From Elymus sibiricus (Eukaryota; Streptophyta; Magnoliopsida; Poales; Poaceae): DNA of 64,000 bases. Positions within the stretch are counted from its first letter, which is position 1. Every line of letters begins with the position of its first letter. The notes beneath the pieces are model-generated. The model made no database searches, had not been told where the DNA came from, and was given only the letters and a program-made list of their open reading frames with translations. Shown piece by piece: positions 43,013-54,794 of this stretch. The stretch is taken from positions 196,578,537-196,642,536 of the forward strand of contig CM077672.1 in assembly GCA_039707655.1 (NCBI GenBank), in the 5' to 3' direction. A program made the position numbers and the translations under genes.

Positions 43013-46000
43013 ATGGCGGGCTCCGGGTCCAAAGGCAAATGGGAGGCATCCGTCGTCACTGAAAGCGCCATCCTGGAGCTGAAGGGCGCGGCGTATCTGC
43101 CTGCCGACGTCGCCCACCGGGCTCCAGAGGCCGGTCAAGCCGTCCCCACGCCGTGGCAGGGCGAGAGGGTGGTGTTCATCCCCCTCTTCCGCCGAGGTTT
43201 AGGATTTCCCCTTCACCCTTTCATCAGGGGTCTCATGTTTTTCTACGGGCTTGACTTCCACGACCTCGCGCCGAACTCCTTCCTCCACATCTCGGCCTTC
43301 ATCATCATCTGCGAGGCTTTTCTCTGGATCCGGCCACACTTCGGCCTGTGGCTGAAGGTTTTCAACATCAAGCCGAAGATCGTCGACGGCTAACAAGCGG
43401 ACTGCAGGGGTGCTATGGTCAGCAAACTCCCCCGAGTGGAGTGGCCGGAGGGCACCTTCATCGAGACCGTCAAGGTCTGGCAGAAGGAATGGTTCTACAT
43501 CACCGAGCCGAGGAGCGCGGATTGGGGAGCGATTCCGGCCTTTCGATCCGGACCCCCTATGAGGCTGGTCTCGTGGAAGCAAGAAAGGCCTCGACTGGGG
43601 GTGAACAAGAAGGTGGCGCGGCTGCAAAAACGGATCACCAAAATGATAGCGCGGGGCGTCCAGCTGCCCAACATGATCCAGATCATGCTCGGCCGCCGAA
43701 TCCTCCCATGCCAGGACAGGGCCTCCCCCATGTGGACCTACAAGTCCGAAGACCCGGCCACCGTGCGTAGCTTCTTTGCACCTCCCACGCTCAGCTGTGG
43801 AGGGCGCTGTTCAAGCCGCAGAAGGACTGGCCGGCCGAGGATGAAGACATCGGCCTTGACGCCGCAAATCCCCCACGAGTGGTATGACTAATTTTGCCTT
43901 TATATCCGAATTGTTCCCTTTTAATAAGGTACTTAGCCATTCACTTCCTACCCGCAGAACTGGCTGAAGAAGGCCGAGCGGATCCACAGTCCGGCGCCGC
44001 TGCCAGAGGGACCCAGGACGCCCCTGCTGGCGGCCATGTTGGCCGTAGAGCCATACGAGGCGCCGGAGAGGAAGGAGAAGAAAAAGGACTTGAAGAAGGA
44101 GGCCAAAGAGGGCCTCCGTTCCCGAGGACCCCCGGACACTAGATCCAGGGACACCCACGCTCCCTCCGCACACGAGGAGGAGAAGGAGCAAGAAGGAGAA
44201 GGGGAGGAAGATGATTCCTCCCGAACAGGGAAAAGGGCGGTGTCCGAAGACGTCGGAGAGGAGCGGCCTCAACCCACCCTCAAAAGACCATGCAAGGCCA
44301 AGGTGGCCTTGTCTGGTGACAGCTCGGCTTCTGCCGAGGACTCCGAGGCCTCCGAAGAGGTTCCTCGGAGGATTCCCAGGGCTAAGCCACAGTCTCAAAG
44401 GTATGTGTTCTAGTAACTTCTCGACCGTCTTTAGCCGAACTGGGTTTTGACGCTGATCATGTTTCCGTTTGTAATTTTGTAGCCCGCTGCGCGATCTCCC
44501 CACCGACCGAGTCTCGGAAGGGGATTCTCCACCGGCGGCGCTAGGGGAGAGCGGGACCGAATCCCGAGCCTCGCCACCCCCAAACGTCGAGGAGGCTGGG
44601 GAGGTCCTATCGAGGAGGACCCCTCCCGTGCCGCATACAGGGGGAGGAGGCGACACCATCATGGCCGAGGTAAATACCTCGGTCGCCGAAGACCAAGAGG
44701 GGAAGGCCCCTCTGGTGAACGAAGAGGAGGAGCCCGGACGATCCGAGCTCTCTCCGAGGGCGGCTCCGGAGACGTCAAGGTTTCCGGAGCCGGACACTCC
44801 GGCCCCCGAGAGGGAAGAAACCGAGGTACCCCCGCCACCCCCGCTCGCCCCAGAGAGGGCGTCGACTGGGTGGCCGGATGAGATGGAGGATGCTTTAACC
44901 AGCTCCTCTATCGCCAAAGAGCACCGTGCCCTTATTGGCGCGGTGTTACAAAGTCTTCGGTCCGTGGATAACAGACTGAAGGAGGCCTTCAATGGCCTTC
45001 TTACGGGCTTCAAGGTGAGCCAAGTAATGTTTTTGCCTTAAAGAATTTGTTTTGTATAAATGTATAGCCTCATACACAGTAGCCCCCAAGACTCTGACTG
45101 GCATGACCAAAGCCGGTCAGAGGATCAAAAATCCATAGCTCGGATACTAACATGCGTAGAGTAATTCGCAGGCGTCGTCTTCGGCAGCAGCCGCCAACGC
45201 CGAGGAATTGGCCGAGCTGAATCGGAAGCTCAAAAGCTCCGAGGACGACCTTAGCCTGGTGAACAAAAGGTTCGACGAGGCACAAGGTAAGTCCGGACTG
45301 CCGAATTTGCTTACAGCCATTGCGTTTTGAAGCAGGTTTTGAAGTATCCTAACGGATTTTATTGATGTTACGACAGCTGCCTCCGCAGAGGTGGAAAACC
45401 TCAAGGCCGCACTAAAGGCGGCGCAGCTGGAGGCGGCGGAGCAGAGGTCGGCGGCCGAGAAAGCGGTCGCCGAACTAGCTGTGGAACAAACCACGAGCCA
45501 GAAGCACGAGGCCAGGGTGCTGGAAGTGCAGCAAGAGCTCGGGGATGCCGTCACAAGATGAGGCCCTCGAGCAAAAGAATAAGGAGTAGGCCGCCAGGCT
45601 GGCCTCATTAGCGGAGGTGGCCAAGGAAGCGCGGACAGAGGCGCGCGGCTACCAAGAGGAGCTCCGCCAAGTCAGGCTCATTGCGGACGGTAAGCCGTAC
45701 TTGCTACAAAGTATCTTTGGAGGTAACAAGTTCGCGTTGCTCACGCGAGTATGGCGTTCCCCAGGAGCCTTTGTGGACCTCCCGAAGAGTGCGGCGGACG
45801 CGGCCAGGTTCTTCGCTGCTCAGGAGGGTAGGGCCGAGCAGAGGCTGTTCTGGGCGCAATTTCAAGCGCCCGAACACCCCCCCCCCCCTCCTCAACAACC
45901 AAATGAAGCAGTTGATCAAGCTGCATCAGATGGTGGAGCCGGCGATGAAGGACCTCTGCGTCAAGCTATGGCCAGCGGAGCCGCTGCCGAGCAGCTACTT

Positions 46001-46252
46001 CGGTCTGCTGCAGAGGCTGTACGACGCCCTGTCTTGAATCGACGCCTGGAAGCGCTCCACATGCATTGAGGGGGCGCGGATGGCCTTCGGCAAAACAATG
46101 GTACATTGGCTGAAGATAAAGCCAGCCGAGATGGCCACCGGGCCTCCGCCGCCAGGGAAGGAGCATAGGCGGCCCGAGCAATACTTTCCCATCGTGATGG
46201 ATGGTGCTCGAGCAGTAGAGGCTCAATGCGCAAAAGATGTAATTTATGAATA
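43013..46252 (+). pseudogene. Antisense multi-exon gene of the young Gypsy (putative plant transposon protein)
   Basis: Exons read as 43013-43881, 43958-44400, 44483-45014, 45172-45286 and 45377-46252, all with GT-AG introns. Exon 1 (MAGSGSKGKWEASVVTESAI, then VVFIPLFRRGLGFPLHPFIR, FLHISAFIIICEAFLW) fits the 'putative gypsy-type transposon' family PF04195. Exons 2-4 are charged and Pro-rich, exon 5 a Glu/Ala coiled coil. It then gives KFALLTRVWRSPGAFVDLPKS and LRQ..LCVKLWPAEPLPSSYF, ending ..AQCAKDVIYE. Lesions: TAA at 43391, a frameshift near 43780, a likely C-tract shift near 45885 and TGA at 46035. It lies between gag-protease and the 3' LTR on the opposite strand, like the antisense ORFs of Tat-lineage elements. 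Function unknown. Confidence 0.75.
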
Positions 46253-47568
46253 GAGTAGTTTTCCTTGTAGCCAAGGAGTTGAAACTTTTGTTGTAATGCA
46301 GGTTGTCGGCTATTAATATAATGCCTGTTTAATTTTGACTCCTGTGCGGCCGATTTGAAACTGAAAGTTACCAGTCGTCGGCTTCAGCCCCCTGGCAGAT
46401 ACTGCATGGGGTGTTTTCTCATAGTACTTGAACCCTTAGCTGACGTCTCGGTGCCCGGAGGCGGCTGTATGTACGGAAAACCAGGCAATCAGACTATGCG
46501 GTTTTAGTGCTTTCACTTAGCCATAGGAGCTTGACTGCGGGGGCTGGTGACTAGCCCCCAGTGTTTGTGATATTCGGATGAGCCGCGGTTGACACCATCA
46601 TCACATGGTTTCTGTAACAGAATACCCTTCGTTTAACACGGATGAATTTCCAACAATTTTTGGTTTGACACGAGTCATCAGATCGCCGACCAGTTCTCGC
46701 ATATTGTGACGGTCAGTTTTCGGCTTTCTCCACTAAGGTACTTAACCAGGCTAGCTAGAAGTACAATCGCAGTGGTTCTCCCTTTACCCCCTTAGCCGAA
46801 CAGTGCGGAACGTAAGAGGGTAAACACGGGAGCCGGGCAACCCAACTATTGACCAAAGTCGCAATTCGGGACCGATTCATATAGTGCAATATCCGTGACG
46901 CCGAGCACATAAAATAAAAGTAGGTGTTGGGATAAAGTTTGAGGCAAGACTTATGTTCGAGCCCCCGGTCTATAAGACGGTTACTTAAAAAAAAGATGTA
47001 TCGTGATAGTTTACTTCAGCCTCAAAAACGGAAAGGAATATGCATCGTGAATGAATGCGCAATTACCAGAGAAAACTTGGTCTTTATTTCCTTTGAATGT
47101 GTGACGTCCAACCGTACAATCCGGAGTGCCGAAGTAACTTTGATAGATACTTTTTTGAAGAAATAAATACATTAGAGGAAAGGTTTACACAGGGCCTTCA
47201 TCAGTGGTTTGACGTTCCTACTATGCCCTGCTGCACGTCTGCGCCTTTGCTCTTTGATGAAGCTTCCGTGTGAGCGGAGCTGTTGACCGTATGTTCGGCG
47301 GAAGTGGTATTGTTCGGCAGACGAGCCCTTGGGAAAGGGTTTTTTCAGAAGTCGCCGTGGTATATCAGTTTGACACTGATCAGGCCCTAGATGGTACCCG
47401 TTGTCGATGTTGAGTCGAATATATCTATTGGCCATTGCTTGGTCGAATCGAGCTCTCGGCCGTTGTTTCATGTGTCCCCACAACTGCCCATGGAACTTTG
47501 AGCGCGAAATTGTGCACTTGAGGTACGTATTTCGCGACTAGGTGGGCCGTGCTGTGGGGCGCGTATCC
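46253..47568. other. Non-coding centre of the young Gypsy where pol would be expected
   Basis: After the protease stop at 47569 (minus strand) I find no reverse transcriptase, RNase H or integrase motif. Remaining short frames have no recognised domain. The polymerase was lost or never present. Confidence 0.7.
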
Positions 47569-50500
47569 CTATTCGGGGTGAGCATGAGAGTGCTCCGGGA
47601 CCGAGGCTGCAGCTCGGGAGCGCTTGCGTGCATCCAGTGTCTTGCTAGTAGACCGGGCTGGCGACACTTCTTCAGCGGCCTGGACTTCGGCGGCCAAAGC
47701 CGCCATGTGTTCCTCTGAGCGGAGCGAGCACTCGGTACTACCGTTGATGGTAATAACGCCCTTTGCTCCGGGCATCTTGAGCTTCAGGTATGCATAGTGC
47801 GGGACGGCGTTGAAGTGAGCAAACGCGGTCCGGCCGAGGAGTGCGTGGTAACCGCTGCGGAAAGGGACGATATCGAAGATCAAATCCTCGCTGCGGAAGT
47901 TATCGGGCGAGCCGAAGACCACTTCCAATATCACGGATCCCGAGCAGCGTGCCTCGACACCGGGGATTACACCTTTGAAGGTGGTTTTGCTGGGTTTGAT
48001 CCTTGATGGGTCGATCCCCATTTTCCTCACTGTATCTGAGTAGATTAGCTTGAGGCTGCTGCCTCCGTCCATAAGGACTCTTGTGAGGTGGAATCCGTCG
48101 ACGATGGGGTCGAGTACCAGAGCCGCCGTTCCTCCATGGCATATACTGGTCGGATGGTCTCGACGGTCGAAAGTGATCGGACAAGCCGACCATGGGTTGA
48201 ATTTCGAGGCCACCGGCTCTAAGGCGTAGACATCCCGAAGCGCGCGCTTCCGCTCCTTCTTCGGTATATGCGTGACGTAGATCATGTTCATGGTTTTGAC
48301 CTCTGGAGGGAACTGCTTTTGGCCTCCGTTGTTCGGCCTGCGAGGTTCTTCGTCATCCTCGCTGCGGGGGCCCTTGCCCTGTTCGTCGGCTGTGGCCTTG
48401 CCGGCCTGTTTGATTACCCAATAGTTACGGTTGGTATGGTTAGCGGGCTTGTCAGGGGTGCCGTGAATCTGGCAGGGCCTATCCAATATTCTGTCAAGCG
48501 CGGACGGGCCGTCGCGATTCCCTTTAGAGGGTTTTTTGTGCGGTCCCGATTTCGAGCCGCTGAATCCGGCGTTTACCGCTGTGTCATTGGCTTCACCGCT
48601 GTTGTTTGAGTGCCGGCGCTTATTGTTCCTATTGCGCCGGGGTTTCCCGTTTCCGTCCCGGATCTCTGAAGTGCCGGGGTCTTCGGGGTGGTTGCTTCGA
48701 TGAGCTAACCAGCTATCCTCACCCGCGCAAAAGCGGGTCATTAGGGAGGTAAGGGCCGACATTGTTCGCAGCTTGTCCTGGCCGAGCTGGCGGGCGAGCC
48801 ACTCGTCCCGAATACTGTGATTGAATGCCGCAATTGCTTCGGCGTCCGGACAGTCGACGATCTGGTTCTTCTTAGTCAAGAACCGGTTCCAGAATTGCCG
48901 GGCTGACTCTCCGGGCTGCTGAATGACGTGGCTCAGGTCATCGGCGTCTGGTGGCCGAACATAGGTGCCTTGAAAGTTAGCTCGGAATGCATCCTCGAGC
49001 TCTTCCTAGCTCCCGATGGAGTTTTCGGGTAGGCTGTTCAGCCAATGCCTTGCTGGTCCCTTGAGTTTCAACGGTAAGTACTTGATAGCGTGGAGATCAT
49101 CTCCTCGAGCCATATGAATGTGGAGAAGAAAATCATCAATCCACACGGCTGGGTCTGTTGTCCCATCATAGGATTCTATATTGACGGGTTTAAACCCTTC
49201 GGGGAACTGATGCTGCATCACCTCGTCAGTGAAACACATTGGGTGTGCAGCGCCCCTGGCCCGGGCCACATCGTGCCGGAGATCGGTTGTCATCCGGGCA
49301 CGGTGCTGCTCTCGAGCTCTGTCGTTTCTATCGCGCCAGGCCTGGTATCCGTCCCGTCCAGCGGGTGCGTATCTTGTGGATCCATAGATGGATCTTGATT
49401 GGATCGCTCTGGCGTTCAGGTCGCGGCGCAGATCATGTTGGTCGTCCGGTTGAACCGGGTCTTTGCCTGCTCGGCGAGGAGGCACGGGTGGGTATTCGGC
49501 ATCCCCGGCCGCCCTGTCCCGTCCTCGAGGGGGCGCGGGTGGGAGTTCGGCTTCCCTGGCCGCCCTATCCCATCCTCGAGGGGGGCCGTCGGGCTGGTTT
49601 GCATGGGAGGCATGGGCTCAAAGGCTTCATCCTCAAATTCTGGGAGTAGGCGCCGCCGTGGGTAACTCTTGTACTGACCCTGACATTGATCGTCGAGGCC
49701 TTCTTCGGCAGCTAAGACCATTGTCCATCTGTCGTTGAGCGTATCCTGCTCGGCTTTTAGCTGTTGTTGTTTGTTCTTCAAGCTTCTGGCCGTGGCGATG
49801 AGTTGCCGCTTGAATTTCTCTTGTTCCAGGGGATCCTCAGGGACGATAAAGTCTTCGGGTCCGAGGCTATCTTCCTCTTCAGACGGAGGGAGGTAATTGC
49901 TGTCCTTGGAATCCTCGGGGTCCTCGGGGTCACCCTGGTCCTCGTGCCCTTCTGGGGCTTCGGGTCACTGCTCGGGCGTGTTATCGCCGAGCTCCCCTAA
50001 GTTGTCCGGAGTCTCGTTATCTCCGGTGCCGTTCGTGTCTGTGTGATTTTCTTTGCCCTTTCCTCGCCCTCTAGCTCGCCGTCGTCGGCGTTTGGGCGGT
50101 TCTTCGGTGGGAGCGTCGCCATCCTTCTTGGTTGTGTCACCATCCTTCATGGGGGTGTCAACCATGTAAACGTCATAGGTGGAGGTGGCGGTCCACTTTC
50201 CGGTATTGGCAGTGGCAAGGAAGGTATCCATGTAGGGCGGGACGTCGATGTCCTCGTCCATGTCGTCAGCCTCCTCGAAGGCGTAGTCCAGCATGTCGGT
50301 TAAATCTTCGACAGTGGCTACCAAGTGGGTGGTGGGTGGGACGCAAAATTCCCCACGGCTGGCATCATGTCCGACCTGCTCCTGGTTCGAGGACGAGCCA
50401 TCCGCGATATTTATCTTCTGGATCCGGTCTAGCATCTCGCTTAAAATCGAGGGGTCCACCGGATCTATGTTCGGGCTGCCATCGGAGTTGAGCTCCGGCG

Positions 50501-50957
50501 TGCCGATAACGGGAGTGTATTCGGCCAAGGGTGACCCTTGGTTTTCCGGCGCCGGGGTTGGATCTGAACTCGAGGCCAGATCTGAACTGAAGTCCGGCCC
50601 GAAGACGGCGGCGGGGAAGGAATCCGAGGTCGAGGCCTCAGAATTGGTAGGTTCCTCGGGTAAGGCCGAGAACCCAGTGAAGACCAGATCGCCTCGAGCA
50701 TCGGCGACGTACTCAAGGCCGCCAAACCTGATCTCCTGCTCAGGGGCGAAGCTGCCGACCTGGTCGAGATGACCGGTCGGATCGGCGTGCAGCACAATGC
50801 TGCCGAACGCGAAGAGCTGTCCGGGGACGAAGATGTCCCCGCTGCGGATTCCATCGCTGAAGAGGAGAGCTGTCCGAGGACGAAGATGTCCCCGTCGCAA
50901 ATTACATTGCTGAAGAGCCGTCCGGGGACGGCGAGCCATCCATCCTTGGTGACCCAC
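47569..50957 (-). pseudogene. gag-protease of the young Gypsy
   Basis: A long N-terminal region (50957 to 49965) is acidic, then carries PPKRRRRRARGRGKGKEN. A TGA at 49967-49965 interrupts before a Glu/Asp-rich continuation (to about 49440) that is frameshifted into the gag frame. From 49485 the capsid-type domain reads YLPLKLKGPARHWLNSLPENSIGS, broken by TAG at 49008-49006 where Trp is usual, then EELEDAFRANFQGTY and QPGESARQFWNRFL. The protease has VLMDGGSSLKLIYSDTVRK and HALLGRTAFAHFNAVPHYAY. The end is HSHAHPE. Few lesions in a 3.4-kb frame fit its youth. Confidence 0.85.
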
Positions 50958-50983
50958 GACGGAACTCTCAATGAAAGCACCAA

Positions 50984-51466
50984 TGTCGGTACCAAAACCG
51001 GCAGATCTCGGGTAGGGGATCCGAACTATGGGTCAAGGAGTCGATGGTAACAGGGAACGTAGAGACAGCGATTTACCCAGGTTCGGGCCCTCTCGAAGAG
51101 GTAATACCCTACGTCCTGCTTGATTGTATTGATGTGATTGTATGAAGGTTACAGAGTTGATCTACCTCGAGATCGATTGGGGCTAAACCCTAGGTAATGA
51201 ATATGATCATCTATGGACCTAGCCTCCTGGTTTATATAGACACAAGGGGGTCCTAGGGTTACATATGGTCGGTTACCATCAGGGATAAGCATGTCGGTTA
51301 CGCCAATTATTCCTTGGAGGAGACGCCAAGACTTCGGAGGTTTCCTTCTGACATACGAGGTCGTCCACAATCCGGCCTTCCATCGACGTGTAGAGAGCGG
51401 CCCACCAGTCCGGCCTACGAGAGATAGGCCGGCAGCCCGAGTACTCCCTAGTCCGGGACACCCTCA
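50984..51466 (-). repeat. 5' LTR of the young Gypsy
   Basis: Pairs with 41930-42412. Differences seen: ACATCC/ACGTCC, CTGCCT/CTACCT, CTACGG/CTATGG and ATCAGG/ACAAGG (two bases). Followed on the minus strand by TTGGTGCTTTCATTGAGAG, the primer region. Confidence 0.95.
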
Positions 51467-51471
51467 AATGC

Positions 51472-52322
51472 CGAGCTCACGGAGTGCTTGACAGATAAGT
51501 GCCCACAATACTATTATCTCACTGACTCCTTTGTGCGGAGATTCAAGTATGTATATCAGCGCACTGCACATGATGTTATTTTCAACTTATATGAAAAGCC
51601 TTTTCGCATGTCTGTTGAAGAATTTAGTAGTGTTTGTAAAATTCCATTTTGAGGGACTTGCACTGAACCTCGTAAATCTGACTGCAATGAATTTCTCATG
51701 AACATTACTAGGGGTGAAACTAGAGGCATTACACAAGCTACTATGGGGAGCATCCATTTTCCTGCTATACATTATTTTGCTCTGTTCATTGGTAGATGCA
51801 TTAATGGTAAACATGACCATAGTCATCTTTGCACCCCTGACCTGAGCATTCTTAAGAGTGCGGTGCTAAGAGATAGACAATTTAACATGGGGGCTATTGT
51901 TGCACGTCGTTTACATAACCATGCCTTAGTTGGTGATTTCTTTGGTGGAATTTATGCTACTCGCTTAGCCACTTATCTTGGTGTGCCCATAAAACGTAAT
52001 GATACCCTTTTGCCACTGAGTTCTCTTGATTATGATGCTATGGAACGCCACCGGTTCCTTGAGAGGGGTGCCCCCCTCCCCCGTTCAGATACAGGCTAAT
52101 CTTTAACAGGCATCGTGTTTTCCATATTATTTTGCCTGCTCCTGCCTTCTTTGATTTCCAGGGAAAACATAGACATTTCATACTTGAGGAGGAGGCTGAG
52201 GAGTATGAGAGGGCGGTAGAGACCGAGCGCCTCAATGAGACAGCTCGCCAAGCTGTGGCAGTTGCACTTCGGTACAACCCGAACTACCATCACGGGCATT
52301 ATCCAGGCCAAGAGTGGCCCTA
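51472..52322 (+). pseudogene. Third (Athila ORF-like) frame of the second Gypsy, main part
   Basis: Continues from MYVRNA at 41929. Contains FRMSVEEFSSVCKIPF then TGA (51651-51653), ITQATMGSIHFPAIHYFALF, DFFGGIYATRLATYLGVPI and MERHRFLERGAPLP. A frameshift in a C-rich tract near 52075 precedes ILPAPAFFDFQGKHRHFILE and a charged helix, ending YHHGHYPGQEWP. This frame is typical of the region between protease/pol and 3' LTR in Athila-like grass elements. Product role unknown. Confidence 0.7.
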
Positions 52323-54197
52323 GACCAACTTAGGCCAAAAGCCTAAGCTTGGGGGAGTACGTATTTCTCACCGACATTACATTCATGTCCACACATTCAT
52401 TCCAGTTGTCGGTGTTCATCCTTTTTCATTGTATATCCATGTAGTTTTATTCTCGCTTTCTTCTTGTGTGTTTGAAAAACTTTCGAAAATCCAAAAAAAA
52501 ATAGTTGTAGTTTCTTTCTTGTTTAGTTAATTCGTAGTAGTAAAAGAAAACCCAAAAAGATTTCTCATTTCTTCTTTTGCTTATTGGGAGCTTTCCCGTG
52601 TAAATAATTTTTCTCTTTTTTTGTTTTCCTTCGTTAATTTGCTTTCTTCAGAAAAACCAAAAACTCCAAAAATATTTCAGTGTGTTTCTCTGAATTTCTT
52701 TCCTTTTCGTTGAGTCATCGTAAGGAGAAGACCACGATGAAAATGTTGAGTGGCTCTCATATGCTTTATTATTGAACTAACAAAGAGCCACTATTACTTT
52801 GTCTTCTCCTTTGAATAAATGTTTGCAGATTCCAGCTTAGTCCACGGCACCCTTGCACCATTATTATTATCACATCATTCGGTCGTGCAAGTGAAAGGCA
52901 ATAATGATGATATTTGATGAAGTGATTGTGGTGAAGAAAAGCTGGTATGAACTCTTCTTGTTTTTGTCTTTGTAAATATGTTTAGCTCAGTATTCATGAT
53001 TCAGCATTATTATGAGTAAACATGTTTGTGATGACAATTAGAGATTATAGTTTCCCATGCCATGCTTAAATAGCTAGGAGTGGATAATGATTTATCTTGA
53101 GTGTCAACATGCATTAAAATGATTGTGATGTAGTATGTTAGCATGGTATCCTCCTCTGAGTGATTCGAGTGGCTTGACTTGGCACATGTTCATACATGTA
53201 GTTGAATCAAAACCAACATAGCCTCCATGATATTTATGTTCAGGGTGTTGATATCCTACTCATGCTCGTGTTCAATGTTAATTATTCGCAATGCATGTCT
53301 ATAACCGTTTTCGCTCTCTAGCTGGTCGCTTCTCAATCTATTTGCTAGCCTTCGCCTGTACTAAGCGGGAATACTGCTTGTGCATCCAAATCCTTAAACC
53401 AAAGTTGTTCCAGATGAGTCCACTATATCTACCTATATGCGGTATTACTCTGTCGTTCCAAGTAAATTTGCATGTGCCACCTCTAAACATTCAAACGAAC
53501 ATCTGTTTTGTGTGCCCGTACCGCTCATGGAGCGATAGGGGCCGGTCGGTATCTTCCATGCTAAGCGGGTTATTCTCAGATGAGTGTTTATTCACTTGTC
53601 ATTGCATGAGAGGGGCTGGTAATTGGGATGCCCAGTCCTATGCTCAAAATCAAATTATATAATGCAAACAAACTCCCCCGGAAAGTTGTTGGTATGGAGG
53701 GCACCCGTGGATTCGGCTAGCCGTGGCTTGTGTTGGTATGGTGGAGGGGGAGTAAACTTTACCTTTCCGCTTGGGAACCGCCTATAATGTGTTTAGCATG
53801 GAAGATATTGAAAACTCTCGGTCGTAACGTTGACAGGAAAAACATACCTCTCAAAATTATTTTAATCTCTGATTTAAGCTTCGAGCTCTGGCACCACTAC
53901 AAATCCATGCTTCCCTCTGCGAAGGGCCTATCCATTTACTTTTATGTCATTTTACTTTTATTGTTGAGTCATCACCCTCTCATTTAAGCACCAGTTGGAG
54001 AGCACTATTGTCATTTTTATGCATTGAGTATAGTTAATGTTGGGTGTGACCATGACTGGATATCCTCTACCCTAAATTACAATGTTTAGTCGCTGCTTAA
54101 ATCTCAGGGGTGCTCTGCATTTATGTTTTGCGGTCTCAGAAAGGGCTAGCGAGATACCATGTTGATGCTCTCCAGTTGGAGAGCACTATTGTCATTT
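52323..54197 (+). other. Non-coding 3' region of the second Gypsy
   Basis: Starts CTAAGCTTGGGGGAGTACG. No gene is supported. A 26-bp direct repeat beginning CCAGTTGGAGAGCACTATTG occurs at 53991 and 54174, the second copy abutting the truncated 3' LTR. Confidence 0.65.
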
Positions 54198-54789
54198 ATC
54201 GTAGTTTGAGGAGTTCATGTATTCACTATGTGTTAATGCTTTGTTCTGGTTCTCTATTAAAAGGAGGCCTTAATATCCCTTAGATTTCCTTATGGACCCC
54301 GCTGCCACGGGAGGGTAGGACAAAAGATGTCATGCAAGTTCTTACTATAAGCACGTATGACTATATACGAAATACATGCCTACATTACATTGATGAATTG
54401 GGGCTATTGTGTATCGCCTTAGGTTGTGACTGTTACATGATGAATGTCATCCAACAATAATTATCCATCACTGATCCAATGCCTACACTTTTCGCATATT
54501 GATCTTTGCTAAGTTACTTTCGTTGCTGCTGTTGTTACAATCACTACAAAATTGCTTCTGTTACTGTTAGTGTTAGTATTGCTACTGTTACTACTGCTAT
54601 CAAAACTATCATACTACTGTGCTACTAAATACTTTGCTGCAGATATTTGTTCTCCAGGTGTGGTTGAATTGACAACTCAACTGCTAATACTCACAAATAA
54701 TCTTTGGCTCCCCTTGTGTCGAATCAATAAATTTGGGTTAAATACTACCCTCGAAAACTGTTGCGATCCCCTATACTTGTGGGTTATCA
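54198..54789 (+). repeat. 5'-truncated 3' LTR of the second Gypsy
   Basis: Matches 5' LTR sequence from about 37614 to its end, so roughly the first 820 bp and the polypurine tract are missing. The right end and CAACC duplication are intact. Confidence 0.88.
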
Positions 54790-54794
54790 CAACC

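Larger units (their letters stand above)
41930..51466 (-). mobile_element. Young full-length Gypsy with antisense gene, no polymerase
   Basis: LTRs of 483 bp (41930-42412 and 50984-51466) differ at about five sites. AATGC flanks both ends (41925-41929 and 51467-51471). On the minus strand the order is 5' LTR, TTGGTGCTTTCATTGAGAG primer region, gag-protease (50957 to 47569), non-coding DNA, then a GTTCGGGGGCTAC polypurine tract before the 3' LTR. A multi-exon gene runs the opposite way at 43013-46252. No RT, RNase H or integrase is present, so it is non-autonomous. Confidence 0.93.
36792..54789 (+). mobile_element. Second non-autonomous Gypsy, nested in the outer one
   Basis: Starts TGATACGTCCCAAACA and ends CTTGTGGGTTATCA. 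It is flanked by CAACC (36787-36791 and 54790-54794). The 5' LTR is complete (36792-38206), while the 3' LTR keeps only its last ~590 bp. It encodes gag-protease and a third Athila-like frame, no polymerase. It is itself split by the 41930-51466 element. Confidence 0.9.

Noticed and set aside
43199..45608. Minus-strand frames opposite the antisense gene of the young Gypsy, including a 400-codon one
   Set aside because: They cross the splice sites of the plus-strand gene and show only Ser/Gly/Pro-rich composition. The plus-strand reading has conserved blocks and consistent introns.
46253..47568. Hidden polymerase in the young Gypsy
   Set aside because: No YxDD, RNase H or integrase motif was found on either strand. 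The short frames at 47172-47483 are not pol.
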